A stretch of DNA of 16,628 bases from Flectobacillus roseus (lineage in GTDB: Bacteria > Bacteroidota > Bacteroidia > Cytophagales > Spirosomataceae): the NCBI RefSeq assembly GCF_030056665.1, contig NZ_JASHIG010000066.1, one strand, 5' to 3'. This document shows, piece after piece, positions 6,726-12,952 of the stretch. The stretch's first letter is position 1. Every line of letters begins with the position of its first letter. Made by a program: the position numbers and the translations under genes. Under the pieces are notes generated by a model. That model worked only from the letters and a program-made list of their open reading frames with translations, ran no database searches and was not told the origin of the DNA.

Positions 6726-6781
6726 AGTTTTAGATAATATGTGTTAAAATGAGTTCGATAAATTGTCCAAGCTTCTCCATG

Positions 6782-7525
6782 TTAGGTTTTCTTGTTGGTG
6801 AATTTTTCTAAGAGTTGCTTACCATATTCCATAGCGGGCTTTTTGTATTTGAGCGCCTTATCCACCAACATATCTGCACCAAGCTCGTAAATCGGTGTGG
6901 TCATGATGGTTGTGTACATACTGATAATATCCATTTCCGAGATCATCTGGTGTTTACCTGCCATGTATTCGAGCCTGTACTTTTGGAAAAGAGTATCCTC
7001 TAAAAGCTCCAGTAAATCTTCCTCAATGTTAGTCGTAAGCTTAGTGAACTCTTTAAGTTTCATCTTGTTTTGCAAAGCGACTCTAATCTCGTCAGGCAAA
7101 TCAGTGATTTCATCGATTTCATCAATGTCGTTTTCCTTTTCGTACTCCTCAAGCTTTTTCTCTTCATCCAAGTCTTTAACCACCATCGTGAATAGCACTC
7201 GCATGGTCACACCCTTTTGGCGTAGCACGGAACAGATTCTTCGAGCGTTAATCTTGGCTTCTTGTCGCAGGTTCTTTTCCACCTGCTCGATGGGAGCTGC
7301 GAATGTAGCTTGAACTGGAGCAATGGTTGCTTGCTGGTAATTAACAGTTGTCGTCTCTTGATATGGATAACTTTGCTGAGGAATTTCGCTCGTTTGCTGT
7401 GGAGTACCTGCCAAACCGAATAGCCCAGGACCTTGTGCAATGGCATTGATATTTTGGGCAAACTGCTGTGTGGATTCAATTGCGCTTTTGCCCTTATTGA
7501 AAGTATTTTTTAGATTCTCAAACAT
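6782..7525 (-). CDS. 247-aa protein with Gln/Pro/Thr-rich N-terminus, unknown function
   Basis: The first ~90 residues are low-complexity (repeated Gln, Pro, Thr, Tyr), with a short amphipathic start. The rest is predicted helical with very acidic stretches (EEYEKENDIDEIDEITDLPDE trimmed around residues 140-160). It has no membrane helix or enzyme motif. It lies between a basic protein (7532-8008) and the YbaB-like gene, with a 6-bp gap to the former. Possible roles are scaffold, DNA-handling factor or replication accessory protein, but none is shown by sequence. Confidence 0.65.
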   Translation of the reverse strand: MFENLKNTFNKGKSAIESTQQFAQNINAIAQGPGLFGLAGTPQQTSEIPQQSYPYQETTTVNYQQATIAPVQATFAAPIEQVEKNLRQEAKINARRICSVLRQKGVTMRVLFTMVVKDLDEEKKLEEYEKENDIDEIDEITDLPDEIRVALQNKMKLKEFTKLTTNIEEDLLELLEDTLFQKYRLEYMAGKHQMISEMDIISMYTTIMTTPIYELGADMLVDKALKYKKPAMEYGKQLLEKFTNKKT

Positions 7526-7531
7526 GATGTT

Positions 7532-8008
7532 TTATTTTTTGTCTAGTCTTTCGAATGCGTCTATAATCGCTTTTCCGATTCGTGTACTCTTAAAAAACTT
7601 CTTACCCCAAAGCATGGTAGCTGTCCAGATGTTCTCTTTAACACGTGTTTGAAAAGCCGAAGATGCTTGTAGATATTTTTCCTCCAGTTGCTTGGTTTTC
7701 TTCTTTCTCCAGCTCCAACGAAACTTTGTTTGAGCATAATGCTTTTCAACTGAGTGCATAATCAATGGTTCTAGCTGAAGTCCTTGAGTCGTGAGCACCC
7801 CTTGCTTAATAAGCATCTCGAAAAGCGCCTTTAGATGAACTTGATTGAACTCCTCAGTTTTAGAAATCTGATTACGATATTGGAGGTTATTAAGTGCCTC
7901 CTGAAAGAATGAATCCCAAAACGCTGTGTCTCCTTCATCGTAGATTTTGCATACCTCCAAGGGTGCATGAGTGGTATCATCTATGTCAATTACCGCTAGT
8001 ACTTTCAT
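7532..8008 (-). CDS. Basic 158-aa protein, unknown function
   Basis: The N-terminus is acidic (LAVIDIDDTTHAPLEVCKIYD). A helical middle and a strongly basic patch (FRWSWRKKKTKQLEEKY, about 95-111) follow, and the tail is again basic and helical (GKKFFKSTRIGKAI). It could bind nucleic acid through the basic patch. Its ATG overlaps the end of the ribbon-helix-helix gene by 23 bp, so the two are likely co-translated. I see no catalytic motif and no membrane helix. Confidence 0.65.
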   Translation of the reverse strand: MKVLAVIDIDDTTHAPLEVCKIYDEGDTAFWDSFFQEALNNLQYRNQISKTEEFNQVHLKALFEMLIKQGVLTTQGLQLEPLIMHSVEKHYAQTKFRWSWRKKKTKQLEEKYLQASSAFQTRVKENIWTATMLWGKKFFKSTRIGKAIIDAFERLDKK

Positions 8009-8780
8009 GTTTTTCTAAGAGTTCGGCAAAGTATTCTGGAGTATAATCTCTCCCCCTAAAATGAGGTTCATTAGCAAGTTCTGCCGCTACTCCAAAGACA
8101 TATTCCAAGCCCTTAAGTAGTTCATCAAACTTTATGGACAATGCCTGATAGCTTGCCGTGTTCTCCTGTTGAGAAGCTTGTACAAGCGATAGTTTTTCGT
8201 ACTGACTGCGATAATAAATTGCTTCCTGTTGTGCTTGCTGAAGCTGTGTTTCGAGTTCTTCAAGACGAAGCTTAACAGCGAACGAGCTTTGCGTCTGAAT
8301 TTCTGGTTTTTTATCTGGTTGTTCCCCATCATATTGGTAGTCGTTAACGGCGTTAACGCCATGTTTTACTTCGTTAACGCTAGCGTTAACACGTGTAAAC
8401 GGCTGGTTAACAGCGTTTACACTATTTTCGCAACTTTGAGTGAGAGGGTGGGGGTGCGTTAACGCCATTTTGGCTAAACCTGTAAAAAAAACCTCCTTCA
8501 AAAAGTCTTGAAAATCCAGTTTTTGGCTTTCATTTTGTCCTTTTTCTCGGTTTTTAACTACCTCGTATAACTCCGAAAGTTCACTTTCTGACAGACAGAT
8601 ATGCACTTTGTGAGCGTCATAATCAAGCCTGTTGATGTAGAGAGTGCTTCTGTTTGAAATTAGATAATTGAGCAAGGATGATAGTCCTTCAAATCCTAGA
8701 ATTCCAGCCTCTACTTCAAGACTCTTTTTGGTCAGTTCAGGTACTCTTGCCCCAATGCCGACACGTGCGATATCCTCCAT
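7986..8780 (-). CDS. Ribbon-helix-helix-like DNA-binding protein with coiled-coil C-terminus
   Basis: Residues ~9-46 (ARVPELTKKSLEVEAG...GLSSLLNYLI) look like a ribbon-helix-helix fold: a basic strand with RVP, a helix, a turn and a second helix ending in a Leu-rich stretch. Residues ~170-225 are coiled-coil-like (LRLEELETQLQQAQQEA). The linker (106-147) is full of Val-Asn pairs because the DNA there holds a cluster of GTTAAC palindromes (see repeat). The protein could bind these sites itself, as a partition, replication or autoregulatory factor. This is inference. It starts 2 bp after the preceding gene and overlaps the next. Confidence 0.65.
   Translation of the reverse strand: MEDIARVGIGARVPELTKKSLEVEAGILGFEGLSSLLNYLISNRSTLYINRLDYDAHKVHICLSESELSELYEVVKNREKGQNESQKLDFQDFLKEVFFTGLAKMALTHPHPLTQSCENSVNAVNQPFTRVNASVNEVKHGVNAVNDYQYDGEQPDKKPEIQTQSSFAVKLRLEELETQLQQAQQEAIYYRSQYEKLSLVQASQQENTASYQALSIKFDELLKGLEYVFGVAAELANEPHFRGRDYTPEYFAELLEKHESTSGN
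8343..8463. repeat. Cluster of GTTAAC palindromes inside a coding region
   Basis: Six GTTAAC hexamers lie at 8343, 8352, 8373, 8385, 8406 and 8458, mostly as CGTTAACG. Related GTAAAC/GTTTAC copies lie at 8395 and 8415. Spacings in the core are 9, 21, 12, 10, 11 and 9 bp, close to one or two helical turns. Five hexamers are read as Val-Asn, but the one at 8458 and the variant at 8395 are read in another frame, so the DNA motif is kept rather than the peptide. Confidence 0.8.
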
Positions 8781-8782
8781 GA

Positions 8783-8992
8783 TTAGTATGGTTTTGAAAT
8801 TTCCGCAATGAGTGTTACAGGATTTGAAATGACATTATTGTCTTCATCTTCAGTGTCAAAAATATTGACAGCAAGACCTAAATCATTCAATTCTTTGGAG
8901 AGTGTATTAATAGCAGAGAGGTGTTGTCTTAATTGTTCAGACTTCTGATTTCTGATTGCTTCATCTTGCGCATTTACTACAATATCAGTCAT
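8783..8992 (-). CDS. Small acidic helical protein
   Basis: This 69-aa protein has a helical first half (EQLRQHLSAINTLSKELNDLG) and an acidic middle (FDTEDEDNN). It has no signal peptide, metal motif or membrane helix. It is among the first genes of the operon, directly upstream of the ribbon-helix-helix gene with a 2-bp gap, so early regulatory or replication accessory roles are likely. I do not recognise the family. Confidence 0.6.
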   Translation of the reverse strand: MTDIVVNAQDEAIRNQKSEQLRQHLSAINTLSKELNDLGLAVNIFDTEDEDNNVISNPVTLIAEISKPY

Positions 8993-9087
8993 GTTGGTAG
9001 TTGTTTAGAAGAGAGAAAAAGTGTATTTTTGATAGTCTTTTCCAGAGATACTACAAAAACCTCACTCATCCTCTCTTTAGTTAGCAT
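8989..9087 (-). CDS. Possible 32-aa leader ORF at the head of the operon
   Basis: An ATG at 9087 opens a 32-codon frame (MLTKERMSEVFVVSLEKTIK...) whose TGA overlaps the ATG of the next gene by 4 bp (ATGA). Such an overlap is common in this operon and supports real translation. The peptide has no recognisable feature, and a chance ORF of this size is quite possible. An internal ATG at 9069 is an alternative start. Confidence 0.35.
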   Translation of the reverse strand: MLTKERMSEVFVVSLEKTIKNTLFLSSKQLPT

Positions 9088-9141
9088 CTGCCTTTTTTTG
9101 TAAAGGTGTGATGGCTATTCCCGTTAAGCAATAGCTGATAC

Positions 9142-9174
9142 ACTATTGAAACACTAATGAAACGCTTTTGAAAC
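9142..9174. promoter_or_regulatory. Three tandem 11-bp repeats in the divergent control region
   Basis: ACTATTGAAAC (9142-9152), ACTAATGAAAC (9153-9163) and GCTTTTGAAAC (9164-9174) lie just upstream of the plus-strand regulator gene and about 55 bp above the first possible minus-strand ORF. The 11-bp period suits side-by-side protein binding. They are the best candidate operators for the divergent switch. A short 6-bp inverted repeat (GCTATT/AATAGC, 9114-9135) lies next to them. Confidence 0.6.
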
Positions 9175-9192
9175 AATTCTAACTTTAGACCG

Positions 9193-9378
9193 ATGAGAGG
9201 TATAACAAAAAAAGAAATTAGGACTATACTTAATTGCGAAAGTAGAGCTACATTTAATCGCCACATCAACAGAGGGGGACTCCGCACAAAGCTCCCATCA
9301 TTTTTCTATGAACGTAACACTTTTTATGGGGAGGAAATAGTGCTTTTGGAGAGCGTGTTTAGGGTGAAGTTGGGGTGA
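9193..9378 (+). CDS. Small helix-turn-helix-like regulator (divergent to the operon)
   Basis: This 61-aa basic protein begins MRGITKKEIRTILNCES and contains a helix-turn-helix-like stretch (KKEIRTILNCESRATFNRHI, residues 6-25), followed by a basic segment and an acidic C-terminal helix. It is the only credible plus-strand gene in the virus-like element. It lies divergent to the long operon across a ~105-200-bp region with three 11-bp repeats, the classic layout of a phage repressor or activator switch. A TAACTTTA box (9180-9187) just before the ATG suggests a very short leader or leaderless mRNA. The fold call is by eye. Confidence 0.55.
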   Translation: MRGITKKEIRTILNCESRATFNRHINRGGLRTKLPSFFYERNTFYGEEIVLLESVFRVKLG

Positions 9379-9393
9379 GGTTATATATTTGAG

Positions 9394-9425
9394 CGGTATA
9401 AACGTAAATTTTAACGTTTATACCG
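9394..9425. repeat. 12-bp palindrome at the junction of the virus-like element and IS remnant
   Basis: CGGTATAAACGT (9394-9405) and ACGTTTATACCG (9414-9425) are perfect inverted repeats around an 8-bp centre. The site lies 15 bp past the stop of the small regulator and runs into an IS-end-like repeat. Without a T run it is a poor terminator. Two ~11-bp arms with an 8-bp centre would fit a recombinase site of Xer/cer geometry, but the arms do not match the known XerD arm, so this is only a suggestion. Confidence 0.6.
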
Positions 9426-9448
9426 TTCTATTTTAGGGAAGCTTACAC
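9406..9448. repeat. IS-end-like direct repeat, copy R1
   Basis: It shares TTTAACGTTTA, then CCGTTCTATTTTAGGGAAGCTTACA, with copies at 9927-9966 and 16168-16208. All three lie in the same orientation. On the minus strand it reads as an IS left end (TGTAAG...AAAATAG), but no orfA follows it here. The truncated orfB above runs straight into it. Confidence 0.65.
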
Positions 9449-9893
9449 CTTCACGAGGATGATCCTTACTCAATTGTGATAATTCATCCATTAATACTTG
9501 ATCGTCCTTAACGGATTGATAGTTTAAACTGCTTCGGCTCGTTTTGAAGATACGGCATGCCTTGCTAATGCCTCTTGGATAGAGTTCTTTCAACTCTCGC
9601 ACAAGTGCTCGCTTGACACAAGGCTTTAGAGCTTTTTTTCTATGACATATTTTGCCATATCCAACTCCAAGGCTAGTTTGGCATACATGCGCTTGAGTTT
9701 GGCGTTTCTCTTCTTCAAGTTGTTTGACCTTCTTGAGTTCGCTAACTTCCATGCCGCCATAACGCTGACGCCATTTATAAAATGGTACCTTGTGGACCCC
9801 ATATTCGCGAACAATGGTGTCTAAGGACTTGCCAGATTCAAATTCCTTAAGAATCTTGGCAATTTCGGTCGGACTAAATTTGCTGCTTTTCAT
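9449..9893 (-). pseudogene. IS3-family transposase orfA-orfB remnant
   Basis: OrfA starts at 9893 with the typical helix-turn-helix of this family (EIAKILKEFESGKSLDTIVR, then FYKWRQRYGGMEVSELKK). An extra base near 9705-9711 breaks the frame after KQLEEE; the correct continuation NAKLKRMYAKLALELDMAKY is in the next frame and ends at a stop at 9626-9628. OrfB starts through a -1 slippery site and shows its N-terminal region (ALVRELKELYPRGISKACRI) up to DHPREG, then is lost. The DDE catalytic core is absent, so no active transposase can be made. Confidence 0.85.
9632..9638 (-). other. Programmed -1 frameshift heptamer A AAA AAG
   Basis: The minus strand reads GAA AAA AAG CTC TAA at the end of orfA. 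Slippage by -1 on A AAA AAG enters the orfB frame (K-K-A-L-K-P-C). This is the standard way IS3-family elements make the OrfAB transposase. Confidence 0.75.
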
Positions 9894-9926
9894 AATACTT
9901 ACCTAAAGTTAAAAAATATCACACTT

Positions 9927-9966
9927 TTTAAACTTTTAATCCGTACTATTTTGGGGGAACCTTACA
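9927..9966. repeat. IS-end-like direct repeat, copy R2 (left end of the IS3 fragment)
   Basis: TTTTAAACTTTTAATCCGTA, then CTATTTTGGGGGAACCTTACA. It lies 34 bases upstream of the orfA start and is the natural left end of the IS3 remnant. It resembles R1 and R3. Confidence 0.65.
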
Positions 9967-9967
9967 T

Positions 9968-10057
9968 ATCAAAGCCAGCAACAAACATGTATTAATGGCA
10001 AGTTTAGTTTACAACTTGCAGAAATATCTACGCTTCATTGTGAACCAGACATATTAG
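9968..10057 (+). pseudogene. C-terminal scrap of a DDE transposase (IS1182/IS4-like)
   Basis: Translated from 9968 the frame reads IKASNKHVLMASLVYNLQKY and LRFIVNQTY before a TAG. The pattern (A-N-K-x-M-L-M-A-x-x-x-Y-N-L-K-K-x-L-K-F) is the end of many IS1182-like transposases in Bacteroidota. The upstream part is cut off exactly at the IS3 left end at 9966, so the IS3 element probably inserted into this older copy. Only ~30 codons remain. Confidence 0.55.
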
Positions 10058-10154
10058 CCCAAGATATTGCCTTTCTAGAAGGGATAATTTATAACTCTTT
10101 TAAAAGTGTATCTGTCGTCCTTCATAACTCGATTGTGAGCACTCTCTATCTATT

Positions 10155-10195
10155 AAAAAAACAGACCTCCTTTAAATAGCTTTAAAAGAGGTCTG
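10155..10195 (-). terminator. Rho-independent terminator of the SEC-C cassette
   Basis: CAGACCTCCTTTAAA (10162-10176) pairs with TTTAAAAGAGGTCTG (10181-10195), with one mismatch and a 4-nt loop. On the minus strand it is followed by a run of seven T residues. It lies about 60 bases past the stop of the gene at 10254-11114. Confidence 0.75.
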
Positions 10196-10253
10196 GATAT
10201 GTATTCGGTAAGAGGGTTTTTAGAGAAAAAGAGTTGTGCAACAGGTACTCGTG

Positions 10254-11114
10254 TTAGTGGCTGGCATTTCTATTTTTTAATGTGTTTGTCAATAATGTCT
10301 TGTTGCTCGGATTGGTCAATATAAACTCATAATGAGGATATTTCTCTCCAATTTTTGTCATACAGCATTTTTTAAATTTCTTCCCAGAATTACAAGTGCA
10401 AAGGTCATTTCTTCCAATATTTCCATAATCTTCTTTCTTCAATTCTCTCTGACTTACTTCTAAGTTCCAAATTTCATATGGCGAATTGATTAAGTCAAAT
10501 AAATAATCAATAGTGTCATAATTATATTGATCAATTTGTTCATCTGTTTTTTCATCTTTTAAAAACGTAACTGAATATTTGTTTCCTGGGTTTTCAACTA
10601 GTGAAATCCCTAAAACTTCTGCTTCTGTAACAATTCGATGACACATTTCACCATTATAGATTTCTCCCACGATATGCCCGCAAGAATTTCTGATAGAGAT
10701 TTCCTTTTCACATACACTACATTTTTTCTTCTTTTTTAAGATTTCTGAACTTGCAAAAAGTCTGTAAGGATATAAAACCTGTAGGTTCTTTACAGCCTTT
10801 TCAATATTCCATAAGCCGTATTGTTTTTTGTCATATGTGAAGTGTTTCTTTAAGCTATGGATTGTTATTTCAATTCTTTCAAGTTGACACCAAGCTTGAT
10901 AGTATGATTTGTCTTGAAGTAATTTAAAGGCATTTCTGTAGAGCTTATGAATTTCAATAATAGTTTGATAAATCCATAGTAATTTGGCTTCATCTTGTTT
11001 ATCGTCTCGAACAAATATTAGTTTTTGATTTTGTATTTGTTCGTCCAGTTCTTCAAGAGAAAAATTTTGTAAATGAATATTATTCAGTTTCTCAACTATC
11101 TCATCATTTTTCAT
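10254..11114 (-). CDS. SEC-C zinc-motif protein
   Basis: This 286-aa protein ends with a SEC-C motif, DLCTCNSGKKFKKCC (C239, C241, C250, C251), a zinc-binding module best known from the SecA C-terminus and from many small bacterial proteins. A second zinc-like cluster lies in the middle: C132-x2-C135, then C145-G-H147 and C158-H159. The N-terminal half is helical. The biochemical role of such stand-alone SEC-C proteins is mostly unknown; protein binding is likely. The start overlaps the end of the preceding frame by 11 bp. Its TAA stop lies in a GTGTTAGTGG stretch like the cassette boundary boxes upstream, which suggests it is also a cassette gene. Confidence 0.75.
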   Translation of the reverse strand: MKNDEIVEKLNNIHLQNFSLEELDEQIQNQKLIFVRDDKQDEAKLLWIYQTIIEIHKLYRNAFKLLQDKSYYQAWCQLERIEITIHSLKKHFTYDKKQYGLWNIEKAVKNLQVLYPYRLFASSEILKKKKKCSVCEKEISIRNSCGHIVGEIYNGEMCHRIVTEAEVLGISLVENPGNKYSVTFLKDEKTDEQIDQYNYDTIDYLFDLINSPYEIWNLEVSQRELKKEDYGNIGRNDLCTCNSGKKFKKCCMTKIGEKYPHYEFILTNPSNKTLLTNTLKNRNASH

Positions 11115-11352
11115 ATTCCTTCAATGATTTTAAAACTGTGTCTATTTCGTTTGCTGGTCCTTCGTAACTAATATTTTTTGAAGTCCCTGCGGTATCAACA
11201 ACAGTAACAGAAAATTTGATATGAGTTGGTTCTAAATATTTTTTGTCTGTCAGTTTGCTTATATGGTTGTTTACAGTTGTATGTGTTGAATTGTCTATTG
11301 TCGTGTGAGTAGATTTATCTATTATTTGTATTGAGGTTTTGTATTGTCCTCC
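11104..11352 (-). pseudogene. C-terminal part of a frameshifted gene
   Basis: From 11352 the minus strand is open for 82 codons without an ATG or GTG. The peptide reads QYKTSIQIIDKSTHTTIDNS then VNNHISKLTDKKYLEPTHIK and ends ...LKSLKEYEK with a TGA at 11104-11106. The upstream ORF (11322-11711) ends in another frame within this stretch, at an AAAA run around 11336-11340. Adding one A would fuse both into one ~200-aa protein. Its end overlaps the SEC-C start by 11 bp. A sequencing error, a true mutation or recoding would all explain it. Confidence 0.6.
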
Positions 11353-11711
11353 TTAATATACTTGTCGTAAACATATGCAGATAGAATAGTTACAAACATT
11401 GGAACGGCAACAGCTTTAACCATAAAATTACCTAGTCTCTTATAGTTACTATAAAACGCAAACTCTTGATAGTCTTCATCTGTGATACAAATGTCAATAA
11501 GCTGTTCTGACGGTAATTTCTCTTTGAAATATCTAAGAATTTCCTCGGTTCCAATTGGAAATAGTAAAGGATTTGGTGTATCCCTCAGATTTTCAAAAGG
11601 AACAATCAGAATTGAAGCATCGGAAATTAATTTTCTTAATTCATCCGTTACAAATTCTTTATTTAACCAACTTTCAAAGTTATCAGCCGTATCTGTAATA
11701 GTTAATTCCAT
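11322..11711 (-). CDS. N-terminal part of the frameshifted gene (membrane-anchored protein)
   Basis: This 129-aa frame has a soluble N-terminal domain (about 1-95) that looks like a CHAT/TIR-like or effector-associated sensor module only in length; I can make no family call. One hydrophobic stretch (about 98-115, MVKAVAVPMFVTILSAYVY) follows, then DKYIKEDNTKPQYK and a stop. The open frame at 11104-11352 most likely continues it. With the SEC-C gene it forms a two-gene cassette. Its upstream region runs into the attC-like element at 11761. Confidence 0.6.
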   Translation of the reverse strand: MELTITDTADNFESWLNKEFVTDELRKLISDASILIVPFENLRDTPNPLLFPIGTEEILRYFKEKLPSEQLIDICITDEDYQEFAFYSNYKRLGNFMVKAVAVPMFVTILSAYVYDKYIKEDNTKPQYK

Positions 11712-11760
11712 TTATTAATATTTGTTTGTTATTTGTTGTAGTGTGTTGTCGTAGCATGCC

Positions 11761-11875
11761 GCATAACGGTTTGCAGCTACCCGAAGGTGGCGATTTCGAA
11801 GCACTTCACTGTCAACCAAGCACAAAGCTTGATTTAACCACAGAACCGCCACTTTTGGGTAGGTGCTGTTAGCTG
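11761..11875 (-). repeat. attC-like cassette recombination site A
   Basis: The 115-bp element begins GCATAAC and ends GTTAGCTG. Its two arms pair imperfectly: GCAGCTACCCGAAGGTGGCG near the left end against CGCCACTTTTGGGTAGGTGC near the right end. This is the folded shape of integron attC sites with an outer TAAC/GTTA box. The box deviates by one base from the classic GTTRRRY. The inner part is close to that of site D. It follows the HEPN gene, whose stop codon lies inside the outer box. Confidence 0.65.
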
Positions 11876-12798
11876 ATGTTTTTCAATGTCAAGTATCTTA
11901 ATTTGTGCTGTTTTTTCAAATTCTCGTCACTGTAGTAATCGTATATTTTGTCATATGGCGAAACTGAAATATCGAAGTCTTGTTTTAAATGATAAACAAT
12001 ATATCTCGAAAAATTTTCACACACTGGCTTTTTTAATTTACTCGGTTCAATTAAATGATTCTTCATTGTCAAACCGATAAAATGGTTGAGTCCAAATTTT
12101 TCAAATATTCTAGTATTTATGTCAGTCGCGATTCTAAGACAAGTCTCTGAATACATTATGCAATGATGGGGTTTAAGCTTTATAGACTCATTGGTCACAA
12201 TTGGAGGGTCTGATATTTTTTTCTTAACATATTTTGTTTCCCAACTTTTTATTGCCGTTTGGAAATCGTCACTTTCAGAGATTTCAATAAGATTTGTGGT
12301 TGGATGCCCCATATTGTGTGCAACACAATGCCTCAGAACTTCATAAAATTTCAATACAGGTAAAATTCCTTTAATGTTGTCAATTGGCCAACCTAGTTTT
12401 GCATAGAGTGAAATAATTTTAGACTCCTTCTTTTCTTCTACATCCTCTTCATTGTTGTAAACATTTTTGTCTACCGTTAATTTTGGAAAAAAGCCAGATA
12501 ACTGCCCTTCGGCCTGTTTGAAAAAAACATCAAAAGCAGAATAAACCCAAATAATTCCAGTTTTTGATAGGTCATTTTTTAGTTGTGCTACTTCTTTTTC
12601 TATATTCTTAATTATTCTTGGAGTCCATCTTTCCCCCGCTTCAAGAATTAGTGTATTTATGTGTTCAGATAATTCTTTCGAATTATCCTTAGATTTATAA
12701 AGAAAATCAACAGCTACTGTTGAAAGCTTTATATAGTTGTTCAAACGAGTATGTGAGTGCAGAAATTTTTGAAAGGGTTCTGATTTGAAATTTTCCAT
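11869..12798 (-). CDS. HEPN-domain protein (possible RNase, defence-type)
   Basis: This 309-aa protein is helical and contains FYEVLRHCVAHNMGH, with R156-x4-H161, the Rx4-6H motif of HEPN domains. The motif is set in the usual helical context (I-L-P-V-L-K-F-Y-E-V-L). HEPN proteins are often RNases in toxin-antitoxin, CRISPR and abortive-infection systems. No antitoxin (such as MNT) is visible beside it, although an antisense-oriented RNA gene lies directly upstream. The TAA stop is formed by the TAAC of the attC-like box. Family assignment is at fold level only. Confidence 0.6.
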   Translation of the reverse strand: MENFKSEPFQKFLHSHTRLNNYIKLSTVAVDFLYKSKDNSKELSEHINTLILEAGERWTPRIIKNIEKEVAQLKNDLSKTGIIWVYSAFDVFFKQAEGQLSGFFPKLTVDKNVYNNEEDVEEKKESKIISLYAKLGWPIDNIKGILPVLKFYEVLRHCVAHNMGHPTTNLIEISESDDFQTAIKSWETKYVKKKISDPPIVTNESIKLKPHHCIMYSETCLRIATDINTRIFEKFGLNHFIGLTMKNHLIEPSKLKKPVCENFSRYIVYHLKQDFDISVSPYDKIYDYYSDENLKKQHKLRYLTLKNIS

Positions 12799-12813
12799 TT
12801 TTAATTAACTTTG
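12784..12813 (+). promoter_or_regulatory. Bacteroidota-type promoter for the tRNA-like RNA
   Basis: TTTG (12784-12787) and TAACTTTG (12806-12813) lie 18 bp apart on the plus strand. They match the TTTG/TAnnTTTG consensus of Bacteroidota sigma factor sites. Transcription would begin near 12820, reading away from the HEPN gene whose start it overlaps. Confidence 0.6.
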
Positions 12814-12861
12814 CATGTTAGAAAATGTGAAATTTATGTGTCGAAAATAAATAAAGAATCC

Positions 12862-12950
12862 ATCTCGGTCGTTGGTTCGAATCCGACTTCCCTCGCAAAT
12901 GTTAAATGATTTTGGGGGAATACGTCTCAGTGGTAGAGCGGAGTATCGCA
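12862..12950 (+). ncRNA. tRNA-like RNA with halves in permuted order
   Basis: The plus strand has a canonical T-arm, GTTGG-TTCGAAT-CCGAC (12871-12887), followed by TTCCCTC-G (12888-12895), a tRNA 3' half with no encoded CCA. Nineteen bases later comes GGGGGAA (12914-12920), which pairs with TTCCCTC in all 7 positions (one G-U), then a D-arm with CTC-AGTGGTA-GAG (12926-12938). GAGTAT (12941-12946) can pair with ATCTC (12862-12866) if one U is bulged. So a cloverleaf forms only with the 3' half preceding the 5' half, or these are the neighbouring ends of two tRNAs. No good anticodon loop is visible. It is likely not a working tRNA. Confidence 0.45.
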
Positions 12951-12952
12951 TT

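Larger units (their letters stand above)
9449..9966 (-). mobile_element. IS3-family element, left-end fragment
   Basis: The piece keeps the left inverted-repeat end (copy R2, TGTAAGGTTCCCCCAAAATA on the minus strand, up to 9966), the whole orfA and about 70 codons of orfB. The rest of orfB and the right end are missing. The break falls at 9449, where IS-end copy R1 begins. A complete element of this group is about 1.2-1.4 kb. Confidence 0.8.

Noticed and set aside
6782..8780. Replication initiator (HUH or winged-helix Rep) among the early genes
   Set aside because: No HUH motif, catalytic Tyr context or primase motif could be found in the proteins of this stretch, so I did not call a Rep.
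12862..12950. Functional tRNA call
   Set aside because: The halves are in reverse order, two stems need bulges and there is no proper anticodon loop with U33, so an ordinary tRNA annotation is not justified.
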